Shown: piece by piece, positions 43,094 to 54,690 of the stretch
How the letters are laid out: each line of letters opens with the position of its first letter
How positions within the stretch are numbered: position 1 is the first letter of the stretch
NCBI GenBank assembly: GCA_043228905.1
Contig: JBHGNT010000005.1
Location: forward strand, 11,594,001-11,658,000
DNA length: 64,000 nt
Origin: Azolla caroliniana
Taxonomy: Eukaryota > Polypodiophyta
Reading direction: 5' to 3'
Notes under the pieces: model-generated
Database searches by the model: none
What the model was told of the DNA's origin: nothing
The model's input: only the letters and a program-made list of their open reading frames with translations
Translations under genes and position numbers: made by a program

Positions 43094-44750
43094 AGATACC
43101 CTCTAAGAGAGAGAAGACCCCCCCCCCCCTCCCCCCCCGGAGATTTCCAAATAGAGAGTATGTGTTGTTAACCGATGAGGGGGAGTCGGAAAGCTTTGAG
43201 GAAGCTAAGAATGATACCCACAACTGAAATTGGTTGAGTGCCATGCAAGATGAGATGGATTCCTTGCATGAGAACAACACGTATGAACTAACCAACCTAT
43301 TGAAGGGAAAGAAGGCACTTCGAAACAAGTGGGTATATACATTGAAACCAGGAGATGGTAGAAATCCTCCTAGATACAAAGCTCGAACTATCATAAAAGT
43401 CTTTCAACAGAAGAAGGGTGTAGATTTCAACGAAATATTTGTCCCGGTAGGGAAGATGACATCCATACGGATGGTGTTGACCATTGTGACCAACATGGAC
43501 TTAGAAGTCGAACAACTGGATGTCAAAACGTCTTTCTTGCATGGAGATTTAGAGGAAGAAATCTACATGCAGCAGTCGGAAGGATTCGAAGAGAAAGGTA
43601 AAGAGAACATGGTATACCTGGTATGCCGGTTGAGAAAGAGCGTATACGCACTGAAGCAGGCTCCCCGGCAATGGTACCGAAAGTTTGAATCCTTCATGGT
43701 AGAACATGGTTTCAACAAGACACAGGCCAATCATTGTGTCTTTGTTAAGAAATACGATAGAGGAGATTTTCTAATTCTTCTATTGTATGTTGATGACATG
43801 TTAATTGTTGGACAAGACCTGAAGAAAATCGGAAGCGTGAAGAAGGCCCTAAGAAAGTCATTTGTGATGAAGGATATGGGTCCAACAAACCAGAAATTGG
43901 GTATGCACATTGTCCGAGACCGGACAAAGAAGCTATTATGGTTGTCATAGGAAAACTATATGACAAAGGTGCTCCAAAGGTTCAACATGCAGAATGCGAA
44001 ACTGGTCAGTTCGACATCACCGACAAACAGTAAATTTTCTGGAAATCAATGTCCAAAGACGAAAACGGAGAAGGTTGAGGTGAGCAAGGTCCTGTACGCC
44101 TCAGTAGTGTGAAGCCTAATGTACGTGATGGTATATACTAGGCTAGACATCTGATATGCAGTCGAAGTTGACAACCAATATATGAGCAATCCCGGAAGAG
44201 AGCATTGGGTCGCGGTCAAGTGGATACTTCGGTGCCTGAGAGGCACCTCAAGCGTATCCCTTCGATTTGGCTCAGGTAACACTATATTGGAAGGTTATAT
44301 TGATTCAGATATGTTGGCTATGTGTATACCAGTTGATCCATGTCTAGATACGTAATGACTTATGTTGGGGGAGCTGTCTCATGGCAATTGAGGCTGCAGA
44401 AGGTTGTGGTGTTGTCAACCACGGAAGCTGAGTACATAGCTGTTGTAGAAGCTGACAAGGAAATAGTTTGGATGAAGGATTTCATCGGAGAGTTGTGGAT
44501 TTGGCATGAGGAATTCTGAATCTACTTCAACAACCAAAGTGCCATCCACCTTGTGAAGAATGTTGTCTACCACTCGAGGACCAAGCATATCAAGAGGAGA
44601 TAACATTGGCTCCGGGAGCGGGTAGAAGAGAAGAAGTTTGTTCTAGTGAAGGGTACACACAATGGAGAATGGGTTGGACATGCTACCGAAGGTGCTGTCA
44701 ACTAAAAAGCTAGATGCGTGTCGGACTAACAAAACACCCGATGCTAGAGT
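43094..44750 (+). pseudogene. Copia I pol fragment (RT and RNase H), J family
   Basis: It starts inside the region before RT; a poly-C tract (43118-43137) replaces CCCCGCAG of J. RT is open at 43234-43950 (LRNKWVYTLKPGDGRNPP, DVKTSFLHGDLEEEI, LLLYVDDMLIVG). RNase H follows with stops (44100-44600; STTEAEYIAVVEA...). It ends in a GAAGGGGGAG polypurine tract at 44751-44760. Gag, protease and integrase are missing. Confidence 0.85.
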
Positions 44751-44762
44751 GAAGGGGGAGTT

Positions 44763-45408
44763 TGTTAGGTAATAGGTCCCTCCAGATGGGAAGACGAGCA
44801 CAAGTTGAAGAAAAGGGAGAACCGAATTGGTTGGCAGCAACTCGACTGAGGCTGATAGACCAAGAACGAAAAATCAAATACATTGTTTGATTCGTTCGTG
44901 CCCAAAAGTCAAATCTGAATCGATTAAGCTAATAGCCAAATCCGTTGAAGCCAACTCGGGGCTATATCTGTAAATAGAGTTAATGTACCCTTGTGAGCTA
45001 TATTTGTATATAGCCCTGAATGTTGTATTAGTATAAATACATCTAGGGCAATCATTATGTGTGATGATCATTGTTGTATAGTTGTTCAAAAGTTATAGTT
45101 GGTAATTGCCTCTATAACTAAGTGAGGGTAATAGAGTGAGAGTGAGTAACTTCTCTATAACCGTCTGCTTAGATGAAGAAGAACTCAAGGTCGGTGCCTT
45201 GCAGGTTCTTATTGTATTCCTCTTACTGATAGTGAGATAGTTTGGAGTCTATGAGCTCCCATCGTTTTTGCCCATTTCGGGTTTTCCATGTAAACATCTT
45301 GCGTCTTTGTACTTCTGTACTTCTGTTGTCTGTGTACTGTCATTGACGATCTTTGCACCCACATTCGCATACGTATCAACCGGTTGTGGCTGGAGTCAAT
45401 TCTCAACA
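44763..45408 (+). repeat. Copia I 3' LTR
   Basis: TGTTAGGTAATAGGTCCCTCC...CAATTCTCAACA, about 646 bp, with TATA-like GTATAAATACATC. It resembles J LTRs at both ends but lacks the CCGG minisatellite. It abuts gypsy K directly. Confidence 0.75.
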
Positions 45409-48065
45409 GGATCTTAGCTGGACCCATAGAAATTCCTTCAGAGGAGATGACATAGCCTAGATGACATAGAGATCTCAAAAAATGTCATTTGCCATCTGCT
45501 GGAAGACAATTGGCGCATTGGTGAGCTCGAATGGCTTAAGTGTATATTCAAAATGCCCATATCTGGTGCGGAAAGTTGTCTTCCACTCATCTCCCAGTTG
45601 GATCCATACAAGGTTATATGCTCCTTGTAAGTCAATCTTAGTAAAAAACTTTGCACCATTAATCCTTTCTAAACGACTTGAGTTTAGGGGAAGTGCATAC
45701 CTATTTTTGATGGTGACCTTATTCAAGCCACGGTAATCCATGGCTAGATGAAGTGATCCATCCTTTTTCTTTACAAATAAAATTGGTGTGCCAGCTGGAG
45801 ATTTCAAATGTCGAATGAACCCATTCACCAAGTTTTCATCTATGTAGGCTTGAAAAGCCTCAAGCTCGGTGGGTGACAACTTGTAGATCAGTACCCACCG
45901 TGGCTCTTTTCCTGGTTGTAAATCAATGGGGCAATCATATGGTCGATGTTGAGGAAGAGTATTAACATTTACCTTATCAAAACCATCAGCATAATGGTGA
46001 TACTTCTTTGGAAGTGAATTGTTGACTCCTTAATGATATTGGAAAGTTTCACTGATACTGCAAATAAAAACATTGGTTCCTTTTGTCCTTCTTCCCACAA
46101 TCGATGCAACAAAATGCTTGAGATTCTATGAGTGGATGCTTGAGATTGGTGATACCTGATTTCTCGCATTTTCCAATCCAGTTTGGGGTTGTGTAATTCG
46201 AACCATGGTAACCCCAAGACAATTGGATGCTCTGTTCTACTAATTATATTAAATGATATTGCACATGCGAAATTATCTAGGACAACATGAACCGTCTTCG
46301 ACTCTTTTATGATATTTCCAGAAGCAATGGGGCAACCATCAATGATTACTATGGAGGCTAGGCAAGGAAGCTTTCTTAGGGATATTTGATGAACTTGAGC
46401 AAAATTCCTATCCATGACGCTTGATTTAGCTCTGGTATCTAAGAGTGCTAAGACATGTATTGGAGGGTTGCATGTAGTACTAACTTCTACTTGAACTAAG
46501 AACACCTTGCTAACTTTCTTAGAAGGAATGGAACCACTAATGGGTTGCACAGATCCAAGGTTGTCCAACCAAACGACTCCTATTTTAGCTAGACTTAATC
46601 ATTTAACTCTTCTTCTAATTGACTGAGGACTTCAAATTTGTTTGATAAACTTAAGTACTAGGATTATCAAACACTCCTAATGAAATAGACTCGGGTTTAG
46701 TACTAGCAACTACTTGATTTACCTATTTTCTTGGCCTATGGGGACAATTTACCACAATATTCCTTGGACCATCACAATATAGATATAGGCGATTTGCTCG
46801 TCATCGTTGTTTTTCCTCTTCTGACAATGGCCCACGACGACGTGTCATGTTAATTTCCATTGGTGTTGGCGTATTTTCCAAGGACGCATTATATGAATTC
46901 TTTGGAAAAGGTATTGCTACGATTGATGTGTATGTGGGCTCCGATGTTGTCCTTGGCATTTCTAATTGTTGTTCTCAACATCGTTCAAAAAGCCGATTGT
47001 TGCATTGCACCTTTCGACTGATTGCCTCCGTGAGCGACTTTAGTTCTTCAGGGAAAGTTAGGAGTAAGTCTTTGACATCATTACGTAGGCCATACCGAAA
47101 CTAATGCATTAATGCTTGGCCTTCCCATGGGATGTCAATTGCGAGTAGACGGAAATTTGCAACATAAGCTGAGGCCGAACGATCTCTTTCATGCAGTCTT
47201 TGGATTTTCTTGATTGTTGTCCTAAGACTATCAATATCTCCAAAACATGCTTTAAACTTGCTATAAACTCCTCGTAATAATTTAGCAAAGGAGATCCTTT
47301 TTCTAACAAAGGGGCGAACGATGCTAATGTTGTACCACAAAGCAACATGCCTACTAGCCCCACTCGTGATGCATCAGTGGGATATCGAGAAGGATGCATT
47401 TGAATCACCAAGCATACTTGATTAAGGAACCCTCTGAACTATGATCGCATTCCATCAAATTTAATGGGAGTTCCAATATTGGGTTCTTTAGGAATCCCAT
47501 GAGTACTAGTTCCTTGTTGTTATAACGACATGATAGTTACTTCTAGTTGTTGCACTCGTTTAAACGCCAACTCCCCGTGTTGTTGTGTTTGTTGGTTTTC
47601 TAATGTGATTTGTTGAAGATCCCCCAACAAACGTTGATTTTCGTGTTCCAGTGCTATGAACTTTTTCTTCAGGCTCTGAAGCTCCGAAAAGACGAATTGG
47701 TATTCTTGTGTGCTTACAATTGCCATTTTAATGCTAGGGAAGGATTGATAATAAGATTAATATTAGAGGAAGGGAGGATACGAAGGCAAATTAGGTTCAA
47801 ACTATCAAGAGTAGTACTAGAGACTGAGAGGACTAGTACTAGAGATAAAGTAAAAGAAAGAGGGAATACTATCAGAATTAGTACGAGATGTAGAGAGAAG
47901 GGAGAGAGACTATGAGAGAGTCACGAGAGAGAGAGAGTGTGTGTGTGTGTAAGGGAGAAGTATATTATATGAAAAGACTACAAGGATAGCTAAGAGGCTT
48001 AAGACTGACGTTAAACCGAATTGGTTCTGAATAGTGCCATATGCGTCTATTTATAGTAGGATGAT
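45409..48065 (-). pseudogene. Gypsy K, B-family gag-pro-RT remnant with partial LTR
   Basis: Reading leftward: partial LTR 48065-47803 (GA and GT repeats, TATCAAGAG end). Gag follows from ATG 47726 (MAIVSTQEYQFVFSEL) through PTDASRVGLVG and a decayed knuckle. The gag stop region carries GTTAAAT. Protease is at 46568-45969 (LLDTRAKSSVMDRN, where DSG is altered to DTR). RT N-terminal half is at 45879-45475 ([20 protein letters not shown]). It is cut off at 45409 by LTR I before YLDD. Many frameshifts; clearly dead. Confidence 0.88.
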
Positions 48066-48500
48066 TGGACTATGTTCCTCCCGTTGGCTGAATTCGTTTA
48101 TAATAATACTCTTCCTTCATCCATCAGAACCTCTCCATTCTTTGCCAACTTTGGTTTCCAACCTCGATTCAGCATATCCCTTCCCTTGGTTCGGTGAACC
48201 CCTCGTCTGAAGATCGGGCATGTTGTCTAAAAGAAATCCATCAAGATTTAACTCTTGAGCTTGTTAATGCGCAAAACCAATAAAAGTCAATGGCCAACAA
48301 ACTACGAGCGTCGGCACCCAACTTTCAAGTAGGTGACGTGGTTTATCCACAACGGCACAATATTACGACCACTTGCCCATGTTCAAAACTACATTACACA
48401 AAATTGGGTCCCTTCCATATCTTCGAGTGTTCGACTATTTGACAAATGCAACCGAGGTAGTTCACGCTTTCCACACAAGCCTGCGCTAAACAAAACCAAC
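48066..48500 (+). pseudogene. Gypsy L integrase C-terminal remnant
   Basis: LPLAEFVYNNTLPSSIRTSPFFANFGFQPRFS is the post-DDE region of a gypsy integrase, followed by frameshifted pieces of the C-terminal domain. Right-pointing, truncated at the LTR K junction. Confidence 0.7.
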
Positions 48501-48706
48501 ATATCCATTATATGGTCATATGCACAATTGTTTCTTCTAGATCTTAAGCTAGCATAATTGCTCCCTTGTATTATTTATATTTGGCACATGCATGCATACA
48601 TACATGCTCTATTGTATCACATGCATGCAACAGGCATGCATGCTGTTTAGTATAAATATTTGAGTTCACCTTGAATGAATTCAAGGTGAACAACACTAGT
48701 TAATGA
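48501..48706. other. AT-rich sequence with ATGCATGC alternation
   Basis: It contains CACATGCATGCATACATACATGC and a CACCTTGAATGAATTCAAGGTG inverted repeat, plus TAGTATAAATATTTGAG. Possibly LTR remnant of L. No gene. Confidence 0.4.
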
Positions 48707-48802
48707 TATTCATTCTTCTGCACTTGACAATCGCATCTTTGCCCCTACCAATAAGCTCTTGTAATTCCATTTTACTTCTGCCTTCGACATCTTCTCAACC
48801 CT
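48707..48802 (-). pseudogene. Start of a left-pointing copia internal region
   Basis: After the primer site, the minus strand reads ATG (about 48790) with MSKAEVKWNYKSLLVGAK before a TGA. The position fits the gag start of a copia element. It ends abruptly. Confidence 0.4.
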
Positions 48803-48817
48803 CGCACTCTGATACCA
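48803..48817 (-). other. Copia primer-binding site, left-pointing
   Basis: TGGTATCAGAGTGCG on the minus strand, immediately after the LTR end CTCTTTTCA. Confidence 0.8.
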
Positions 48818-49438
48818 TGAAAAGAGTTAGATGTAGAAGCTCTTGAACAATAGACACATCTGGCTCAATCGAACATCAGAAGACAGTTAGGTATACATAC
48901 ATAGAGAGAGAGAGAGAGAGACTGAATACAATGGACAACAAAATTACTATTAAAAAAATATGACTCGGTACATACAAATGTGCTTATAGAGCACTTTATA
49001 TACAAGCCCTTACATCAGACTGACACAAGTACTGACAAGTACTTGAATGCTCATAAAGGAGCATCTGTCAATAATAGTTCTAATACTATGTTCGGTCCTA
49101 AAGGTTTTGTTGGCTCTCTCTCTTGGCCGATCCAGCTGTTGGCTTCTTCAGTCGACTCTGTATGGTGAAGAATGCGTGGAAGTAAGTGAGGAGTTGTCGG
49201 TGAATGTGCACAGAAAACAACACAGAGAGTATGACTATAGAAATTATGGAAATGTAGACACGGTTCAAGCTCAAATGGAAGCTCTCATTATTCTTTGTTC
49301 TCTCTCTCAGAGACCCAATATACAAGATGATCAAGAAGAGGTTACAACATTAGGTTGTTGCTTACATACTAAGCCCTAACTATTTGGACATGTTCACACT
49401 AGGATACAAAGTGGAAGGAGTCGGCTTGTTATGCCAAC
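48818..49438 (-). repeat. Copia LTR flanked by both polypurine tract and primer site
   Basis: On the minus strand it starts TGTTGGCATAACAAGCC, preceded by GGGGGAGTT, and ends CTCTTTTCA, followed by a primer site. It contains TATA (GTATATAAAGTGC) and a CT microsatellite (48902-48922). The R/U5-like part resembles H LTRs (AAGTACTTGTCAGTACTTGTG). Confidence 0.6.
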
Positions 49439-49519
49439 AAACTCCCCCATAACGGGACTACTCTTTCCTACATGTAAAAGTGATAGGGTTATCTCCCCCG
49501 TAAACCTAGATTACAAAAT
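49439..49519 (-). other. 3' end of a left-pointing copia element
   Basis: Polypurine tract GGGGGAGTT plus about 70 bp of adjoining sequence with a second GGGGGAGA run. Interrupted by H at 49520. Confidence 0.4.
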
Positions 49520-49933
49520 TGTTGAGAGACAAGCTCAACATTTGTGCGTAATACGATGCGTAACCAGTGCGTAGACTGGGTGCATAAAACCGGTACACAG
49601 ACCGGTGCGTAGAAAGGCCGTATCGGTGTGTAGACCGAAAGGCCGTTAGCAAGATGTTCCTTGTAAGGAATAGTTTTGGGAGTAAGTGTCGAGGCTCATT
49701 TATGAGCAGTCAAGTACTGTCAGTACTTGTGTCACCCCATTGTCAGGGCTTGTATAAAACTGCTCACTGAGCACATCCTATGTACAGATTGAGTATTATT
49801 TTTCAAATTTAACTTCTTGTGTTACTCTCTCCCTGTCTCTCCCGTGCGTACTGTGAAAACCTAAGCTTTCCATTAAACCTGCGTTTTCTGTTGTTCGGTT
49901 TTCCTATATTGCTTCCGCACGCCATTCTTTTCA
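49520..49933 (+). repeat. Copia H 5' LTR
   Basis: TGTTGAGAGACAAGCTCAAC...CATTCTTTTCA, followed directly by TGGTATCAAAGCGCGAGG (49934-49951), the primer site. TATA-like GTATAAAACTGC at 49752. Confidence 0.95.
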
Positions 49934-50015
49934 TGGTATCAAAGCGCGAGGGTTGAGAACCTCTGCAACTAACTTTGCTTGAAGGAAAAACCAACGAAGA
50001 AGAACAAGAAAACCG

Positions 50016-50262
50016 ATGGACAGAGGAATGCCTAGCTCGCTTCCAACGGAGAAGCTCGACAGAACCAACTACGCATCTTGGTCCTACAAGATGCACCAGT
50101 ACCTGCACTGGAGCTATGTCGATGGAGCAAATGACACAGCACCCGATTCGACACACAAAGACTTCCCGATGTGGGAACAATCGGCGAGCAGAGTGCTATA
50201 CTGCTTCGCGTCTTGTGTGGGTGAACAGCTACTAAGCTACGTTCGGGATGCAAAAACGTTCG
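50016..50262 (+). pseudogene. gag: Copia H Gag N-terminal part
   Basis: MDRGMPSSLPTEKLDRTNY, then YKMHQYLHWSYVDGA and FPMWEQSASRVLYCFA: a UBN2/DUF4219-type gag like the one at 803. It ends at the deletion point. The zinc knuckle, protease and first half of integrase are missing. Confidence 0.85.
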
Positions 50263-51306
50263 GGAATACTTTTCCGGTCAATTCAACTGTTATCTACAAC
50301 AGATGGGAATTCGGCGTGAATTCAGTTGTAGATACACGCCGGAGCAAAACGGCGTGGCCGAGAGAAAAATCGGTCGATTGTGGAAGCTGCACGCGTAATG
50401 CTGAAGGAGAAGAGCTTGCCCAAGTTCTATTGGGCCGAGGCGGTAAGAACCGCGGTATACATCCAGAACCGGATCGGAGAAAAAGTGTCGGCGCACGAGC
50501 TATACTTTGGAACAAACCCAAACTTGCGACACTTACGAGTTTTCAGTAGCATTGCGTATGTACATGTGCCGAAGGAGAAAGGGAGGAAGTTGGACGCAAA
50601 AGCCGAGAAGTGTATCTTGGTCGGCTATTCGGACAAGCAGAAGGGTTATAAGTGCTATAACCCGCGTACCAAACAACCGCGCGTGAGCCGCGACGTTGTG
50701 TTTGATGAGTCCGCGTCCTGGTACTTGCCTCCGACTCCGGACCTCACCTCCAATCCGAGTTCTGACGATGAGGACAACGAGGCCGAGGGGCCTCCGGCTG
50801 AGCCTGAAATCGGAACCCCCGAAGAGAGTCCGATTTCATTTCGGTTAAGTGGACCGAATGGACGACTGAGTCGGTACGACCAGTTCGATGAAGAGTCGGC
50901 GAGTAGTGGAGACTCGGCTATGCATTTCCCGCGTAGGAAGCCAAGGAGACGACTTATGCCCGAAGAGAAAGGGAAGCAGAAGGTGTCTGATTCCAGCACG
51001 GATAGGAACGAGTCAGACCGATGCGAGTCCGAATTCGAGGGAAGCAGCGACGGGCCTTCAGGAACGAAGTCTGCGTCGGCCGAAAAGATCTCAACATCGG
51101 CAAATGACCGATTACGTCGATCTACCCACCAAAAGAACCCAGTTTTGCGGTTTGGATACAACGAGTACATGGCGCATCACTATGCGTACATGACCCGTGT
51201 AGCGGAAGTGCATGAGCCGGGGAGCTACGGAGAAGCGGCGAAGGACGCGAATTGGCGCACCGCGATGGCGGAAGAGATGCACGTATTGGCGGAAAACGAG
51301 ACCTAG
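50263..51306 (+). pseudogene. Copia H integrase C-terminal half
   Basis: The post-deletion sequence encodes YTPEQNGVAERKI (catalytic Glu region, out of frame with the later part). An open frame then reads MLKEKSLPKFYWAEAVRTAVY, LRVFSSIAYVHVP and KCILVGYSDKQKGYKCYNP. A long acidic/serine-rich linker leads to RT. TAG at 51304-51306 stands where copia elements have Trp in ETWDLV. Confidence 0.88.
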
Positions 51307-52780
51307 GATCTGGTTGACGCACCAAAGGGTGTGAAGCCGATCGGATGTAGTTGGGTGTACAAGGTCAAGTACAACACCGACGGCTCGGTTAACCGATACA
51401 AGGCCCGGTTAGTGGCAAAAGGCTACGTGTAGAAACACGGCATCGACTACGATGAGACGTTCGCGCCAGTCGCAAAGATGACGACCGTCCGTGTTTTGCT
51501 CGTAGTAGCCGCGGCCAAGGGGTGCCACGTACATCAGATGCATGTAAAGAATGCATTCCTGCAAGGTGAGCTTGAGGACCGGGTGTACATGGTACAGCCC
51601 CCCGGATTTCACTCCAGACCGAACACGTCGGCAGTATGCCAATTGAAGAAGTCCCTTTACGGACTGAAGCAAGCCCCACATGCCTGGAATGCAAAAATCA
51701 CGTATCTGCTACGTCAGATGGGCTTTGCGACGTCAAAATCGGACTCCTCGTTGTTCATTCGGAAAGCTCGACTCGGGCCAGTCAGTATTTTACTCTATGT
51801 TGATGACTTGGGCATCACCGGCTCCGACCTAGGTGAGATCAACCGCGTGAAGCTCCAGCTTATGGCATCATTCGACATGAAGGATCTGGGGGACCTTCAT
51901 TACTTCCTCCAGATCGAAGTGATCCGCACCTCCGAAGGCATACTAATCAGCCAACGTCATTACGCGCTGAATATGCTCTTCAAATTCGGGATGGCAGACT
52001 GTAAGTCCGTCTCGACTCCTCTGGACAGAACTGTCAAGCTTCGCCCCAATTCCGGCAAGGTTTCCGATTCGACAAGGTTCCGACATGTTGCTGGAAACCT
52101 TATCTACTTGACCATCACCCGACCCCATCTCAGTTATCCGGTCGGGGTGATCAGTCAGTTCATGGCGCGACCTACCGAGGAGCACCTTCAGTGTGTGCAA
52201 CGCGTACAGCGGTACGTAAGCGGCACTAAGGACCGCGGACTGCTATATCCGACTTATACAACCCCGCAGTTGGTCGGCTACACTGATGCCGATTGGGCCG
52301 GCAATGTCGCCGATTGATGCTCCATGTCCGGACATGCGTTCTCTCTTGGGAGTGGCGCGATAGCGTGGAGTAGCAAGAAGCAGCCGACAGTTGCACTGTC
52401 GAGCTCCGAAGCCGAGCATAGAGGAGCGGTTGTCGCAACATGCGAAGCCATATGGTTGAAGCGACTACTTAAGGATCTGCAGGTGGAGGTGTCCGATCCA
52501 ACGACGATCTACTGCGACAACCTCAGCAACATCCAACTCGCGAAGAACCCCGTCTTCCACGCATGGACCAAGCACATTGAGGTGCACTACCATTTTGTCC
52601 GTGAGCATGTCCTTTCTGGTGAAGTCGAATTTCATTATGTTCTGACAGATCGGAAGACCGCCGACATCTTCACCAAGCCTCTTGGTATGGACAAGTTGCG
52701 GCAATTTTCAGGTGCGCTTGGGTTGCGCTTGGGACGAGAGCGAAAACCATTCGGAGGTAGCCGAGTCGGTTCGGATGTTT
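51307..52780 (+). pseudogene. Copia H reverse transcriptase and RNase H
   Basis: RT: GCSWVYKVKYNTDGSVNRYKAR, then VHQMHVKNAFLQGELEDRVYM, SLYGLKQAPHAW and YVDD in ILLYVDDLGITG (about 51800). RNase H: GYTDADWAGN, ALSSSEAEHRG, IYCDNLSNIQLAKNPVFHAWTKHIEV. Stops at 51430-51432 (TAG, expected Gln in YVQKHG) and 52316-52318 (TGA, expected Arg) break an otherwise well-kept frame. Confidence 0.92.
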
Positions 52781-53016
52781 GATTCAGATACACTGAATCA
52801 ATTGAGGGCCAAGCGGAAAAGAAGGCAGCAGGAGAAGCGCCAACACCACGACAGCAAGGGACCTGTGAAGGGCCGTGGGAGTAGACAAGCCGCCAGATGG
52901 GTCCAAGCGCGCGGAGTCAAACAGGCCGAGGAGCGCGAGCGAGGTGTGGAGCTAGGAGAAGCCGGAGCGTAGGTCCGGCAGAGCAGGCGGAACCTCAAGT
53001 TGAGCTTGAGGGGGAG

Positions 53017-53429
53017 TGTTGAGAGACAAGCTCAACATTTGTGCGTAATACGATGCGTAACCAGTGCTAGATTGGGTGCATAAAACCGGTACGCAGACGG
53101 GTGCATAGAAAGGCCGTATCGGTGCATAGACCGAAAGGCCGTTAGAAAGATATTCCTCGTAAGGAATAGTTTTGGGTGTAAGTGTCGAGGCTCATTTATG
53201 AGCAGTCAAGTATTGTCAGTACTTGTGTCAGCCCATTGTAAGGGCTTGTATAAAAGTGCTCACTGAGCACATCCTATGTACAGATTGAGTATTATTTTTC
53301 GAATTTAAGTTCTTGTGTTACTCTCTCTCTATCTCTCCTGTGCGTACTGTGAAAACCTAAGCTTTCCATTAAACCTGCGTTTTCCGTTGTTTGGTTTTCC
53401 TATATTACTTCCGCACGCCATTCTTTTCT
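53017..53429 (+). repeat. Copia H 3' LTR
   Basis: Preceded by polypurine tract TTGAGGGGGAG. Differs from the 5' LTR by a handful of substitutions. Its terminal CA reads CT before the AAAAT duplication. Confidence 0.95.
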
Positions 53430-53750
53430 AAAATTAATCTAAATTTATATTACAAGTCAGTCGGCAAGTAGTTGAGTTCGCAAAGATGAAGTCAACACCT
53501 AGCCTAATTCACCTAGTTCGAGTCAGTCGAATAAACTTGTTTGAATCCTTCTTCGTTCGAACTGGTATGATTGTCGAAGTTGGTTTGTGTTCGTTTCTCG
53601 ATTTTGGCCTTCTATCGATTGTTCGTAGCTCACTCGTTTCAGCTCCTATGCTCCTCGCTGGATCCTCGACATGTATCCGAGTTCATTCGCCTCTCAATCA
53701 TTTCCTTTCCACTTGGTATCCTCGTTGAGACTGTGCTATTTCTTCAACCC
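53430..53750 (-). other. 3' flank of copia M, unassigned
   Basis: No frame recognised. It lies downstream of the M RNase H end and is probably UTR or degenerate LTR of M. Confidence 0.4.
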
Positions 53751-54052
53751 CTCATGTTTCTGAATCTGTCAATTTCGCTCTTCTCGTGAATTTGTTCGGG
53801 CCAGTTTTCGACATCCCTTCTGCTCCTTCTTTGACTTTCTTCTGCTTGGTCGCTTGTCTTAGTCCCATCTTTGTCCTAAGTGTTTGGAAGCATTGATTTG
53901 GAAGTGGCTTCGTCAGGCAATCAACGATGTTCACCTCGGTGTCGATTTTCCGAACTTTGAGCTTTTTCTTTGTTATGAGCTCCTTGATGTGATGATACTA
54001 CACCTCAATATTTTTTGTCTTAACATGATATACAAGGTTTTTTATGAGGTGC
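53751..54052 (-). pseudogene. Copia M RNase H C-terminal end
   Basis: Minus strand: HLIKNLVYHVKTKNIEV-stop-YHHIKELI then NIVDCLTKPLPNQCFQTLRTKMGL, the standard end of copia RNase H. The TAG replaces the usual Gln of VQYH. The upstream part lies beyond element J at 59311-59965. Confidence 0.85.
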
Positions 54053-54056
54053 ATTT

Positions 54057-54659
54057 TGTTAGGATTTCGGTCCCTCCGGATGGGATGTTGTAGGCCCGGT
54101 GAGAACCGGATGATGAGTACTAGGCAAGGAAGACCCGGTGAGAACCGAATGTTGCAGGCCCGGTGAGGACCCCTCACCGGATGAAGGGACATATATGTAA
54201 ATATGTTCCAGAGAGAGCCCACTGGATCTATATTTGTAAATAGTCCGAAAGTCATATTAGTATAAATATGAGCTAGGGAAAACTCTTGTTAAGTATCGAC
54301 AGAGTTGTCATTATTTTGTATAGAGTTATTGGTATAACTGTTGTACAAAACGTAACAGAGAGTGAGGGAGAGAAACAAAGTATGTCTCTGTTGTAATTGT
54401 CGCCAGGCGAAGAGAGTGAGCACGTGGTCGTTGCCTCTGTGCCCCCTGTTGTATTCTTTGACATAGTGATAGTTTGGAGTCTGTGGGCTCCTGTGGTTTT
54501 TCGCTCTCAGGGTTTTTCCACGTTAACATACTGTGTACTCTCTCTCACTTATGTGTGTTCGTGCATTTACCTTTCATTGCCCATTTCTTCTGTGTTTGAT
54601 TATCATCAAGTGATTGAAGAGTCGGTTGTGGCCAAGCATTATTCGGCATATTCCTGTCA
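54057..54659 (+). repeat. Copia J 5' LTR
   Basis: TGTTAGGATTTCGGTCCC...CATATTCCTGTCA. A CCGG-rich repeat lies at 54095-54182, then GACATATATGTAAATATG and TATA-like GTATAAATATGAGC. The primer site TTGTATCAAAGC lies at 54664-54675, a few bases inside. Confidence 0.9.
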
Positions 54660-54690
54660 ATCTTGTATCAAAGCAAAACGACACAGAAAA

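Larger units (their letters stand above)
49520..53429 (+). mobile_element. Copia H, LTR-to-LTR but internally deleted
   Basis: 413-414 bp LTRs (49520-49933 and 53017-53429) and a perfect target duplication AAAAT (49515-49519 and 53430-53434). At 3.9 kb it is short for a copia element. Gag is fused to the C-terminal half of integrase by an internal deletion near 50262, and several stops lie in pol. Confidence 0.95.
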
